Below, one piece after another: positions 26,252-34,295 of a stretch of DNA of 46,494 bases. Position 1 is the stretch's first letter. Each line of letters starts with the position of its first letter. This stretch comes from a virus: positions 1 to 46,494 of the IMG/VR virus record IMGVR_UViG_3300035698_009625, one strand, 5' to 3'. The position numbers and the translations under genes are program-made. The notes under the pieces were generated by a model that saw only the letters and a list, made by a program, of their open reading frames with translations, did not search any database and had not been told where the DNA came from.

Positions 26252-27202
26252 TTATCCAATGTTATAACCGTCTTGATAAACATGACCTAATTGGTTTCTG
26301 ACTTCAAGAGTCATCTTACCAACAATAGCTCGCTTGTCGTAATCACCACTTCGTGCCAAACCACTATCAATAAATGGTTTTTGAAGATAAGCAATTTTTA
26401 GTTTATCAGGTCGTAACAATAGAACTCTACCTGTTGCATCACCAGATTGGTTTAGGTATCTATGGTTATGCACCATAATATCACCAAATGATGTAGCATA
26501 TGTTGTTGTAGCATTCTTGATCTTATCAACTGAGTCTGAGTAGACTGTAGTTTGGTTCTTTTGTGTAAATGTATCCATAACATTTCTCAAATATGAACCT
26601 AAGAATAGATCAGTAGCTACATCACCATTGCTGTCATCATAACTATCTTGCATCATAGCAGATAGAATAGTGGCTGCAAAAGCAGTACCAGAGGATTGTG
26701 CTGAATAAGTTTCGGCTCGACTAATAGCTTCTAGAATACCTGACATCTTTGGAGATGTACCAGATTTACCAGAAGTAATACTTGATCGAACTAAATCGAA
26801 TTCTGCAGCATTTCCCCAATCCATCAAAGCTTTAGTAGTTTGTCTACCTAATTCATTTTCACCTGTGTGCTTTTGAATTTGTTGCTGTGACTTTGTAACT
26901 GCAAAAGGTATAGCAATAATTTCAACAACGTTGTTCAATCGAGAAGGAGTAGATTTAGCACCCATTGTATAATCTCCACCTTCGTCAACTGCTGCAGAAG
27001 CTGCAGTTCGAAGAGTGTCAGTTAATGTAATGTGTACCATATCCTTGGCTGCAGTCTTACCTAAGTTGTTAAGGAAATAAGATTCCCTAGCTGTTAAGAT
27101 TTCAATTAATCCAAGTACATCTTCTTTTCTTGAAACATCGCCGTAAGTACGAAGTTCTTCATCTGTTTCTAGAATAAAATAACTAAATATTTTCTTAAAC
27201 AT
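26252..27202 (-). CDS. Major capsid protein (SU10/DUF5309-like)
   Basis: 316 residues from the ATG at 27202; an in-frame ATG at 27250 would overlap the scaffold gene by 20 bp and adds 16 residues. The order SRKEDVLGLIEILTARESYFLNNLGK, EGGDYT, VVEIIAIPFAVTKSQQQI, NAAEFDLVRSS, and a C-terminal GRVLLLRPDKLKIAYLQKPF is that of the SU10-type HK97-fold capsid family. Position after a scaffold-like gene and downstream of portal and TerL supports it. Confidence 0.85.
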   Translation of the reverse strand: MFKKIFSYFILETDEELRTYGDVSRKEDVLGLIEILTARESYFLNNLGKTAAKDMVHITLTDTLRTAASAAVDEGGDYTMGAKSTPSRLNNVVEIIAIPFAVTKSQQQIQKHTGENELGRQTTKALMDWGNAAEFDLVRSSITSGKSGTSPKMSGILEAISRAETYSAQSSGTAFAATILSAMMQDSYDDSNGDVATDLFLGSYLRNVMDTFTQKNQTTVYSDSVDKIKNATTTYATSFGDIMVHNHRYLNQSGDATGRVLLLRPDKLKIAYLQKPFIDSGLARSGDYDKRAIVGKMTLEVRNQLGHVYQDGYNIG

Positions 27203-27230
27203 GAATTTCGTTCGGTTGGCTATTAAGGTA

Positions 27231-28091
27231 CTATATTTTCTGGTCTTCAAGTTTGATTCCTAATGCTTCTTCAACAAGACGTTGCTTTGCGCTATCTACA
27301 TCTCGTTTTTTACCACCTCGTTCTGTGGATTTTAGATCTCTAACTAAACCAGTAAGTTTATCACCTTTGGTTGGAGCCAACCTACTTTTACTGTGAACCC
27401 CAACGCCTTTGTCATTGGCTTTAACTTCATCTAATTCTTTTTTACCGTTTAATAACGATTCTAATTCTGAACCCTTGTATATTTCACCAGGGGTTTGACC
27501 AGCTTTTTCAGCTTGAAGTATAATAACATCAAACATCGATTCAGCTTCTGGAAACTCTTTAAGAAATTTTCCTTTTGTCAATTCTTTTTCGAGTACATCT
27601 AATCTTAATGCATTCTCATCGTCGGTTTTATCCGATTTTTTTTGAGTAGCTTTTGTTTTGTCTGCCTTGATTTTATCAGCAGATTTAGAAGCATCAGATA
27701 TTAATTTATCATAATCGTCTGCCTTCTTTTTAAGCTCCTCAGGATTCGAACCAACAAATGAGGATAAGTTCTTATAGTGTTTTTCAAATTCTTCAACGGA
27801 TTTGAAATCACGTCCAGCTAACTTATTCAATGCGGTCAACTGTTCATTGTCATCATTAGTACCTTCATCACTAGTAGTGGAGTCATTCGTATCAGTAGTT
27901 GCTACTTTGTCATCATTGGTTTCATCATCAACCGAAGTTGGATCTCCACCAATAAGTTTTTTAGCAGCATCTTCTATTTCTTGTTCTAATTCTTTATCTC
28001 CCGAATCAGATGCAGTTGTAACATCTTTCCCTTCTTCAGAACTAACGTCCTGCTCTGAAGGGTCGGTTAAAGGTTTGTCTATTTCACCCAT
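27231..28091 (-). CDS. Probable capsid scaffolding protein
   Basis: 286 residues. The N-terminal 90 are acidic and low in complexity (Asp/Glu/Ser/Thr). The rest is a helical, Lys-rich region (FEKHYKNLSSFVGSN, RLDVLEKELTKGKFLKEFPEAE) with a basic C-terminus that could bind capsid protein. This composition and its place directly before the capsid gene are typical of scaffolds; no sequence family is claimed. Confidence 0.7.
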   Translation of the reverse strand: MGEIDKPLTDPSEQDVSSEEGKDVTTASDSGDKELEQEIEDAAKKLIGGDPTSVDDETNDDKVATTDTNDSTTSDEGTNDDNEQLTALNKLAGRDFKSVEEFEKHYKNLSSFVGSNPEELKKKADDYDKLISDASKSADKIKADKTKATQKKSDKTDDENALRLDVLEKELTKGKFLKEFPEAESMFDVIILQAEKAGQTPGEIYKGSELESLLNGKKELDEVKANDKGVGVHSKSRLAPTKGDKLTGLVRDLKSTERGGKKRDVDSAKQRLVEEALGIKLEDQKI

Positions 28092-28145
28092 ATTTTTTTG
28101 TTAAGCGTTTAATTGTTTTTTTTCATTCCTCGGTTTCGACCTTTA

Positions 28146-28454
28146 TTAATATTCCGAGAGGTTTGATTTATCATCGATTCTTTTGATTATTTCATTTTCA
28201 GAAATATCCAAAGCAGAAAATTCACTAAAATCCTCTACTCCAAATATTTCATTAATCCAAGATTCTATTATTTCTATTGCAATCTTATTTGCCAATTGAC
28301 GTTGACCTATTTCAGATACGTTTTTAGTTATATCGATATCTCTTACAGTATCTAAGTTATATACTTTCAATACTAACTTCTTTAATGCAGTCTTAAATCC
28401 CTCGTTTCTCAACAGTTCTTTAATCTCATTTTTATGTAAATTTTCTGGTTCCAT
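28146..28454 (-). CDS. Hypothetical protein
   Basis: 102 residues, mostly helical and charged (EIKELLRNEGFKTALKKLVLKVYNLDT; NKIAIEIIESWINEIFG). Lies in the head gene block, 4 bp after the next upstream gene. Possibly a small head protein. Not recognised. Confidence 0.6.
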   Translation of the reverse strand: MEPENLHKNEIKELLRNEGFKTALKKLVLKVYNLDTVRDIDITKNVSEIGQRQLANKIAIEIIESWINEIFGVEDFSEFSALDISENEIIKRIDDKSNLSEY

Positions 28455-28457
28455 TTA

Positions 28458-28730
28458 TTAGTATTCTTTCTTTTTACTTTTAGGATTTCTTCCTATTGCT
28501 TTAACCTTTTTAACTTCGAATCTAACTTCTCCACCTTGTTTATCTATTTTAATAGAAGTTTGTTCTACTCCAATTAATAGAATATACTTTTCTCCAACTT
28601 CCCATTTTTTAGCTTCGGGAATATCTTTTAATTTTAATCTAAAAGCTGGATAATATTCTGACTTAGAAGGTATACTATCCTCATATGGAGTATCAGGAGT
28701 GATTGGTTTCATTGTTGTATCTTTTGGCAT
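28458..28730 (-). CDS. Hypothetical protein
   Basis: 90 residues, beta-rich core (FRLKLKDIPEAKKWEVGEKYILLIGVEQTSI) with a basic C-terminus (GRNPKSKKKEY). The leader has AAGGAT before the ATG. Similar small beta proteins occur as head decoration proteins, but nothing in the sequence proves that. Confidence 0.55.
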   Translation of the reverse strand: MPKDTTMKPITPDTPYEDSIPSKSEYYPAFRLKLKDIPEAKKWEVGEKYILLIGVEQTSIKIDKQGGEVRFEVKKVKAIGRNPKSKKKEY

Positions 28731-28755
28731 ATTTTTTATCCTTATTATTTATTAA

Positions 28756-30645
28756 TTATAATGATGGTGTAGCAGATTTACCAGATCCTTCTAATGTATT
28801 TGCTTGTGCTGCACTTTCTGTTGCAGCAGCTTTAGGTAAACCACGTCCACTTAAATTAGCACCTTTGCCTAATGCTTCTTGCATTGTAGGTAATCCTGAA
28901 GATGCAGGACTAGCTACTGGTTCTGAAGCTTCTGAACTTCTAATAAATCTTTCACCTGATAATCCCATTAGGTCAAACATTTCTCTCATAACTAAGTCTG
29001 TGTCTATATTTAATCCAGATATTTGAGAGTATGTGAATAATAAATCATTAAGTTGTTTAGCCAATACTGCTTTGTTCACAGTTTCACCTGTAACGTAAAT
29101 GTCTATCTTATCTAATATTGCTTTAGGATTAAATAATGATTTTTTAATTTTAACAAATCTATCTTTACCCAATTTTCTAAGTTTGACCATAGCCTTGTTT
29201 CTCATTGCTTCTATGTCTAGTTTGTTTGGGTAATAACCATTACGTTTATGATATTCTACTATTTCATAATTTATAGTATCATTAACTTGTGCAGAATCTA
29301 AATCTTCTAATAGTTTTGGATCTCCAGTTATTCTAATTATTTCCTTTTCATTTAAACCATCTAATATTGTAGGTAAGAATAATGTTTCCATAAACTGACT
29401 AATACTGAATCCAAGTTCTTCTTGTTGTAGAGAGAATCCCGTTTGCATACCTTTTTCTTGCAACACTGCAGTAGTGGCAGGTTGAGAAGCAGGTAATTGT
29501 TCACCTCTTCCAACTTCCCAGGCTCCAGTCATTCTTTGAGCCCATTGATATGCTTGGTTTTCATCTTGGTATGATGATGGTTTCATGTCTGAAGTTCCTA
29601 ATTCTGAAATATCCTTTCCAATTCCTGAAACCTGAATTGCACCACCGGCATGAAGTTGGTTTAACATTGATTGAGTAATACCAGAACCTTTTCTAATTTG
29701 GAATAATCCAAGTTGTTTGATTCTATTTGTATTTACCCGAATGTTAAATACTTCATTCATATAAGCTTGAAGGTCGAATAGGTCTTCACCTATTCCCAAT
29801 CCTAACCATCGTCCATCATACATCTTAGTTCTAAATTCTACATATGGTCTTTGACCTGTTTTATTTTCTGCTATCAAATGAACTGTTGGACCGTGATTAA
29901 GGTTTGAAACTATAATGACACCTTCTACATATGTATCTTTATCTTTCTCATTTCCTGTAATAAAAGACCGAGGCATTGTTCCCCAACGTTCTGTAATTTC
30001 TACATGCGGTACTTCTGTAGAAACGATGGGTATGTCCTCGGTTCTTGCTATTGATGTTTGTCCTATTATATGTTCTAAATTTTCCCATGGATATTGTTTG
30101 GCTTCATCTACTGTTAAATAATTAACTTCTATATTACTAACTGATTCGTATAAAAATGTTGCTGTAGGATCTGTATAAAAATTTAAGTTTTCCGGAATGG
30201 TTATACTGGACTTCCCTCCTACACTCATTTGTTTCAATATTGCAACTCCTTCAACTGCACATTTTCTAATCATCCGATTTAGTATCTGACCAAATCGTAT
30301 TTCATCTAATTTCGATTTAAGTATCATTCCAGCAATACCAGCAATCACATATGAATCTGGAGTTTTAGCTTTTACTTGAATATTCTTAGTATCGATATCT
30401 ATATTCTTAACGGTGGTTTCCACCATGTCTCTTGTCAAAGGTATGTAAAGTTTTTTCCGCCCTGTAACTGGATCAAAGGGTTGATCGTAAATATTAAAAT
30501 AATTCTTTCTGGCTTTCTTAATAATATTTCGTGTATTAAAGGAAATATCTTCAGTCAATCTAACTTCACCTTCTCTCCAGGCGTTCTTTTCATTTTGTAT
30601 TAAATTGATAGCTTGCAATTCTATTGTTGACGGTGTGTAACTCAT
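28756..30645 (-). CDS. Portal protein
   Basis: 629 residues, usual length for SU10/P22-like portals. A helical N-terminus (NLIQNEKNAWREGE), a beta wing (IVSTEVPHVEITERWG), a stem region (YMNEVFNIRVNTNRIKQLGLFQIR), then a Gln-rich helix (QENQAYQWAQRMTGAWEVGRGEQLPAS) as in portal proteins, and a low-complexity C-terminal barrel end. It lies directly downstream of TerL. SD-like AAGGGG before the ATG. Confidence 0.82.
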   Translation of the reverse strand: MSYTPSTIELQAINLIQNEKNAWREGEVRLTEDISFNTRNIIKKARKNYFNIYDQPFDPVTGRKKLYIPLTRDMVETTVKNIDIDTKNIQVKAKTPDSYVIAGIAGMILKSKLDEIRFGQILNRMIRKCAVEGVAILKQMSVGGKSSITIPENLNFYTDPTATFLYESVSNIEVNYLTVDEAKQYPWENLEHIIGQTSIARTEDIPIVSTEVPHVEITERWGTMPRSFITGNEKDKDTYVEGVIIVSNLNHGPTVHLIAENKTGQRPYVEFRTKMYDGRWLGLGIGEDLFDLQAYMNEVFNIRVNTNRIKQLGLFQIRKGSGITQSMLNQLHAGGAIQVSGIGKDISELGTSDMKPSSYQDENQAYQWAQRMTGAWEVGRGEQLPASQPATTAVLQEKGMQTGFSLQQEELGFSISQFMETLFLPTILDGLNEKEIIRITGDPKLLEDLDSAQVNDTINYEIVEYHKRNGYYPNKLDIEAMRNKAMVKLRKLGKDRFVKIKKSLFNPKAILDKIDIYVTGETVNKAVLAKQLNDLLFTYSQISGLNIDTDLVMREMFDLMGLSGERFIRSSEASEPVASPASSGLPTMQEALGKGANLSGRGLPKAAATESAAQANTLEGSGKSATPSL

Positions 30646-30658
30646 TTATTTTTGCCCC

Positions 30659-31924
30659 TTAGTAATCTATAATTGGATACGTAATTATTTCTGTGTCTGG
30701 AGCTCCATCTGGAACTTCATTTAATTCATAAACTGCTAGAGCTAAGGAGTTAACACAATCATCGTGTGCTCCCTCTGGTGCAGAATATTTGGTGTTTCCC
30801 TCTTTTGATATATGGTATCCAAAACTATTTAATTCATCTATTAATATTTCATCATCTTGATATCTGATTCTTTTATGTTCTATAAAACTTGAAAGTTTAA
30901 GTATTAACTTATTCTTCATTTGGTTAGAGTATTTAAATTCATTGACTGAAAGTCCTGCATTCATTAATTCTTCAGCGATTGGGTCACCCACTCCAGTTGC
31001 ATCAACATTTACTAATGCATCATTGTATTTTTTAGAAGCATCTATGATTCTTCTAATTTGTAATGGCCATCCTATCCCTTGAAATCTATCCCAATATACT
31101 ACATGGTGATTAGATCTGTCTATAATCGTAATTACTGTAAAGTCATGATATTTACCAAGGTCGACTCCCATAACATAACTGTGTCCACCTTCTGGTTCCA
31201 TTAGTTTAGAGGTTGCAATTAATTCTACACCTCTGAAGACTGATGCTGCATCTGATAGAAACCAAGCTTTGTATTCTTGATCAAATACTGCTTTAGGTAA
31301 AGTGTTCTTAGCTTCATCCCATTGTTTATTTAAATTAGGAATTGTTGGATTATCCTTTGATGTGTATTGAAATCGTGTATATTCAGGGTCGTCCTTATTT
31401 CCTTTATTGTATAACTTATAAAACCAATTTCTTCCCTTTGGTGTGCTTATAAAAAGTGCATTTCCTTGCCGGTTCATTAATGTAGGGTATAGGTACATTT
31501 CCCACACTACAGGACTCATTGCAGAAGCTTCATCAATAATACATAAATCTAACTCTTCTCCCATCAATGATAGAACGTTTTCTGTAGACTTACCTTCTAA
31601 TATACTTCCAGTAAAGCTTTCAATCCTAGGCATTGGAGCCTGAGTTATTTTAAAAGACTTCTCTGGAAAATATCTAGTAACCCATCTGGTAATATAACTA
31701 AAGGTTTTCTTTGTCAACTCATAGTTGGGAGCGACTACCCATATTTTCTTGTTTGAAGTGAGCAGCTCTCTGAGAGCAATGTAACCGCATAGATTAGATT
31801 TACCGAATCGTCTTCCTGCAGCAATAACCGTGTACCGGCTCATACCGTTCAATATTTCTTGTTGAGCAGCATGAGGAGTATACTTTATTCGTTGTTGCAA
31901 CCCTTGATCACTTATAATTCTCAT
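30659..31924 (-). CDS. terL: Terminase large subunit
   Basis: 421 residues. ATPase: AAGRRFGKSN (Walker A), LDLCIIDEASAMS (Walker B with catalytic Glu), ALFISTPKGRNWFYK (coupling motif). Nuclease: MGVDLGKYHDFTVITII (first Asp), LVNVDATGVGDPI, and GAHDDCVNSLALA (last Asp pair). It cuts and pumps DNA at the portal. The ATGA overlap with the small gene upstream suggests coupled translation. Confidence 0.95.
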   Translation of the reverse strand: MRIISDQGLQQRIKYTPHAAQQEILNGMSRYTVIAAGRRFGKSNLCGYIALRELLTSNKKIWVVAPNYELTKKTFSYITRWVTRYFPEKSFKITQAPMPRIESFTGSILEGKSTENVLSLMGEELDLCIIDEASAMSPVVWEMYLYPTLMNRQGNALFISTPKGRNWFYKLYNKGNKDDPEYTRFQYTSKDNPTIPNLNKQWDEAKNTLPKAVFDQEYKAWFLSDAASVFRGVELIATSKLMEPEGGHSYVMGVDLGKYHDFTVITIIDRSNHHVVYWDRFQGIGWPLQIRRIIDASKKYNDALVNVDATGVGDPIAEELMNAGLSVNEFKYSNQMKNKLILKLSSFIEHKRIRYQDDEILIDELNSFGYHISKEGNTKYSAPEGAHDDCVNSLALAVYELNEVPDGAPDTEIITYPIIDY

Positions 31925-32133
31925 TTGTTTTTAAAGCCTAATATTTTATGTATCCTTCTCATAGATGTCTGTTTCCCTAAAAAGCAATAGAACTTGACCC
32001 AATTAATACTTAAAATCCTATTTTCGTCATCTCTAGTTTTGCATATGTCATAATACCAGCAACGTTCGTTACATTCACCAGTATAAGATGGTGGGTATTT
32101 CTTATCTTTAAAGTTATGTGGTCTACAATCCAT
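31921..32133 (-). CDS. Small Cys-containing protein, first gene of the late operon
   Basis: 70 residues, MDCRPHNFKDKK, then GECNERCWYYDICK, a four-cysteine cluster with the C-terminus basic (KQTSMRRIHKILGFKNK). It may bind zinc or an iron-sulfur cluster. The start codon follows an eight-base T-run that ends the leader hairpin, so the gene lies just beyond a possible terminator. Family not recognised. Confidence 0.65.
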   Translation of the reverse strand: MDCRPHNFKDKKYPPSYTGECNERCWYYDICKTRDDENRILSINWVKFYCFLGKQTSMRRIHKILGFKNK

Positions 32134-32161
32134 AAAAAAAATCTAGCCGTGAAAGCTAGAT
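32134..32161 (-). terminator. Intrinsic-terminator-like hairpin in late operon leader
   Basis: Minus strand: ATCTAGC (32161-32155), 7-nt loop, GCTAGAT (32147-32141), then seven to eight T directly before the ATG at 32133. A competing GATC-TAA-GATC hairpin overlaps its 5' arm. Placed ~120 nt after the late promoter, it would stop transcription before TerL unless overcome. Confidence 0.7.
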
Positions 32162-32267
32162 CTTAGATCGAACCTCCACATGTAATTCTACATTTCAAAA
32201 CGACAGTGCGACTATGAGTCACCTGCAATCTGAGGTTTGATAGATATAAGTTTATTTAACTAATATC

Positions 32268-32295
32268 ATTATACCATACGGTGGAGAACTGTAAA
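32268..32295 (-). promoter_or_regulatory. Leftward sigma70-type promoter of the late operon
   Basis: Minus strand: TTTACA at 32295-32290, 16-bp spacer, TATAAT at 32273-32268, in a TATGGTATAATGATAT context shared with other promoters here. The predicted start near 32261 gives a leader of about 127 nt. It is the only strong leftward promoter seen before the 32-kb late block. Confidence 0.8.
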
Positions 32296-32509
32296 ATTTC
32301 CCTATAAAACGATGCCCTTAGTTCTATACTCCCTGCAGTCAATACGTACCCAACCTTCAGAATGTACAACTAGAAACAATTTAATTTTTAAGTTTATGAC
32401 TTTTGTTAAAAATAACGTCTTTTTACGTTAAAAAACCTAGTTTTATCGTATTATTTAAAAGTATGATACCAATAACCTTTACATTATCTTATTGTGTATC
32501 ATAGTATAT

Positions 32510-32690
32510 GTCTCAAACTGGTTCGACTGAGAAGGGGACCAAATATGAAGGTGGCACTTCGATGGGAGGGGTAAGGTTGGTGAGTGTGCAGACACATACA
32601 GTTAAGATCTGATCATCGATTTATCGTTTTCTTAGTATCCTATCAGACCGATGGACGAATCACTCTCCTCCCACTCTCAGTCCGTATAAC
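32510..32690 (+). ncRNA. Structured RNA candidate in the control region
   Basis: GACTGAGA near 32526 is complementary to TCTCAGTC near 32676, closing about 150 nt. Inside, TGGGAGG pairs with CCTCCCA, TCTGAT pairs with ATCAGA, and TGTG-CAGA-CACA is a small hairpin. The GC content is above that of the surroundings. A weak promoter-like TTTACA-18 bp-TAGTAT lies upstream near 32478-32507. No ORF is present. It could be a small regulatory RNA or a leader; class unknown. Confidence 0.45.
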
Positions 32691-32696
32691 TAGTGG

Positions 32697-32725
32697 TTTA
32701 CAAATGTATCGGAATATATTATATT
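32697..32725 (+). promoter_or_regulatory. Rightward sigma70-type promoter before the hairpin-flanked genes
   Basis: TTTACA 32697-32702, 17-bp spacer, TATATT 32720-32725. It starts the rightward block at about 32732, just upstream of the first 5' hairpin. The -35 and following AAAT match the promoters at 38107 and 39664. Confidence 0.65.
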
Positions 32726-32743
32726 TAAATTAATCAATTAATA

Positions 32744-32764
32744 AGCGTAAATCGTTGGTACGTT
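32744..32764 (+). promoter_or_regulatory. 5' kissing hairpin, unit A
   Basis: AGCGTA/TACGTT 6-bp stem (one G-U) with loop AATCGTTGG, 9 nt before the ATG at 32774. Loop TCGTTGG is perfectly complementary to CCAACGA in the 3' hairpin after the gene. Confidence 0.85.
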
Positions 32765-32773
32765 AACAATCAA

Positions 32774-32995
32774 ATGAATAACATTATCTTAACCAAGGAA
32801 CAGTCCCATTACCTCGAAGATATATTATATAAGGAAATGGAAGGAAATCGAAAAGAAATTGCTACCTGGAATAGATTAAATAAAGATAAGTCTATCCAAG
32901 AAGGTGCTATAGCACACTATAATGATAATATCCAGGACATTAAGGACCTAATCAATATATTACTCAATGCTAGACCTTATAACCCTAACGATTAA
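32774..32995 (+). CDS. Hypothetical protein (hairpin unit A)
   Basis: 73 residues, helical and charged (MNNIILTKEQSHYLEDILYKEMEG; IQDIKDLINILLN). No family recognised. There is no Shine-Dalgarno; the ATG follows a hairpin and the string AACAATCAA. First gene of the rightward block; its stop codon lies in the outer stem of the 3' hairpin. Confidence 0.7.
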   Translation: MNNIILTKEQSHYLEDILYKEMEGNRKEIATWNRLNKDKSIQEGAIAHYNDNIQDIKDLINILLNARPYNPND

Positions 32996-33052
32996 TTGTT
33001 CTTAGATAATTTCAACCACCAACGAGGTTGGAATTATCAATAGAGAAATTAA
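32992..33052 (+). promoter_or_regulatory. 3' kissing hairpin, unit A
   Basis: Outer stem TTAATT/AATTAA containing the stop codon, an internal loop, a 13-bp inner stem (33005-33017 with 33026-33038), and loop ACCAACGA. Seven loop bases pair with the unit A 5' loop. Confidence 0.88.
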
Positions 33053-33058
33053 ATAACT

Positions 33059-33077
33059 AAAGTAGTTCCGGTACTTT
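33059..33077 (+). promoter_or_regulatory. 5' kissing hairpin, unit B
   Basis: AAAGTA/TACTTT perfect stem with loop GTTCCGG; ends 9 nt before the ATG at 33087. TTCCGG is complementary to CCGGAA in the 3' hairpin of the same gene. Confidence 0.85.
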
Positions 33078-33086
33078 CACAATCAA

Positions 33087-33290
33087 ATGAAATTAAACAA
33101 AAATGATAATAGGTTTATCGCCCGAACAATTACTGATATCGTAGAAAACGTTTCAGAGCATTGTGGCAACGAATATCCTGATGTTATCAACACACCAGAA
33201 AAGAAATGGGACGAAATATACGCTACAATATTAAAGAAGATTGGAAAAGAATTAGTTGATGATAGCAAACTTCACCCTAATTTTCACTAA
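33087..33290 (+). CDS. Hypothetical protein (hairpin unit B)
   Basis: 67 residues, MKLNKNDNRFIARTITDIVENV, then EYPDVINTPEKKWDEIYATILKKIG; helical and soluble, unrecognised. No SD; the leader between hairpin and ATG is CACAATCAA, as in unit A. Confidence 0.7.
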   Translation: MKLNKNDNRFIARTITDIVENVSEHCGNEYPDVINTPEKKWDEIYATILKKIGKELVDDSKLHPNFH

Positions 33291-33291
33291 G

Positions 33292-33349
33292 TAGTTTTCT
33301 CCTTTAGTTCTTAATACCCGGAATATTAAGGACTAAGATGAGTAAATTA
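33292..33349 (+). promoter_or_regulatory. 3' kissing hairpin, unit B
   Basis: Outer stem TAGTTT/AAATTA just after the stop codon, internal loop CTCC opposite ATGAGT, inner stem 33303-33315 with 33325-33337, loop ACCCGGAAT. CCGGAA pairs with the unit B 5' loop. Confidence 0.85.
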
Positions 33350-33353
33350 AATA

Positions 33354-33373
33354 AGCGAAAACGCTGGTTCGTT
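33354..33373 (+). promoter_or_regulatory. 5' kissing hairpin, unit C
   Basis: AGCGAA/TTCGTT stem with loop AACGCTGG, followed by AACAATTAT and the ATG at 33383. ACGCTGG is perfectly complementary to CCAGCGT in the unit C 3' hairpin. Confidence 0.85.
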
Positions 33374-33382
33374 AACAATTAT

Positions 33383-33742
33383 ATGAATAAGATTCAATTA
33401 GCTAAGCTAAAAGAAGTAGTTGATCAGCAATTAGAATTAAGATGCATCAACGTTGAAACTAAATTGGAGATTAAAGAAGGACCTAACGTAGGAAAGAAAA
33501 TCGTGGTCTCATCTAATAATTTTCAAACAATTCCTGTTATTCATTCCAACTTAAGCATCTGTGACTTTGGTGGTTCTATCGCCCAAGATGAAAAGCATAA
33601 GGATGTTACCAATATCTGGTTATCTATCCACGTGCAATACGAAGGCAACGGAACTAAATTATTCGACATTGTAGCATTCACCCGTGATGACTATCCTGAT
33701 GAGCTTCTCATTAAGAATATATCCCACGGTAGCAAACTTTAG
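33383..33742 (+). CDS. Hypothetical protein (hairpin unit C)
   Basis: 119 residues from the ATG at 33383. An in-frame ATG at 33338 lies inside the unit B 3' hairpin, and the stretch to 33383 contains the unit C 5' hairpin, so the downstream ATG is chosen. Beta-rich (KKIVVSSNNFQTIPVIHSN; VTNIWLSIHVQYEG). Function unknown. Confidence 0.7.
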   Translation: MNKIQLAKLKEVVDQQLELRCINVETKLEIKEGPNVGKKIVVSSNNFQTIPVIHSNLSICDFGGSIAQDEKHKDVTNIWLSIHVQYEGNGTKLFDIVAFTRDDYPDELLIKNISHGSKL

Positions 33743-33803
33743 TATTTTCTTAGATAATATCAGTCGTCCAGCGTAGATTGATATTATCAATAGAGAATAG
33801 TAA
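33739..33803 (+). promoter_or_regulatory. 3' kissing hairpin, unit C
   Basis: Outer stem TTAGTATT/AATAGTAA (7 of 8 pairs), inner 13-bp stem 33753-33765 with 33776-33788, loop GTCCAGCGTA. CCAGCGT pairs with the unit C 5' loop. Confidence 0.85.
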
Positions 33804-34197
33804 CGATATTCTTTGTTCTTTGTTAAAAACGGCATCACAGTTACGATATGTAGACGTTTAAATCATCTCGATGATATATTATACGTTCATATTTGTACAA
33901 ATATACACAAATGTTGTGTCTGATAATACTTTGATTGACGGATGTGCCAGGTCAGAAACGTATTCTGGAATGATGATGATAAATGATGATGATAAATGAT
34001 AATGTTAAATAATATATATTATGAAACGTAATATTCTGGAACGTGATAAAGATGAAACGATGTAGTTAACAATGTACCGAAAGCTAATACACAGATTTTT
34101 TTCGAATGATCTAACGTTGTATTCTTTCTCTTTGGATATCCTATACTAATACAAGAGAATTTGTATTCTCATTCCGCCCGTGAGACTCGAATCTGAA
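33804..34197. other. Gene-free AT-rich stretch
   Basis: No convincing ORF on either strand. It contains near-repeats of GATGATGATAAAT around 33973-34000, two copies of TATTCTGGAA, and alternative small hairpins around 34150-34170 (AATACAA/TTGTATT or GAGAAT/ATTCTC). It might hold a noncoding RNA or the remains of a lost hairpin-flanked gene. No tRNA is recognised. Confidence 0.4.
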
Positions 34198-34264
34198 TTG
34201 GTTACTCTAGCTGGGAGGTAAGATATTTGATTGTGTATCTTATCTCCTCAACTAGAATAACTAA
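34198..34264 (+). promoter_or_regulatory. Orphan hairpin of the 3' family
   Basis: Outer stem TTGGTTA/TAACTAA, inner 12-bp stem 34214-34225 with 34236-34247, loop TTTGATTGTG. It looks like the 3' hairpins but no gene precedes it. The loop is complementary to CACAATCAAA before the unit B start and, with one G-U, to CACAATTAAA before unit D. Confidence 0.6.
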
Positions 34265-34266
34265 TT

Positions 34267-34286
34267 AGCGAGTATCCTGGTTCGTT
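34267..34286 (+). promoter_or_regulatory. 5' kissing hairpin, unit D
   Basis: AGCGAG/TTCGTT stem with loop TATCCTGG, then CACAATTAA and the ATG at 34296. ATCCTGG is perfectly complementary to CCAGGAT in the unit D 3' hairpin. Confidence 0.85.
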
Positions 34287-34295
34287 CACAATTAA

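Noticed and set aside
32134-32260. Possible tRNA on the minus strand in the late leader (GGTTCGATC looks like a T-loop)
   Set aside because: No 5-bp T stem and no matching 7-bp acceptor can be formed; it is better explained as leader structure with a terminator hairpin.
33338-33382. Longer start for the unit C gene at the ATG at 33338
   Set aside because: This ATG is inside the unit B 3' hairpin (conserved ATGAGT) and the extra codons overlie the unit C 5' hairpin; all other units start just after that hairpin.
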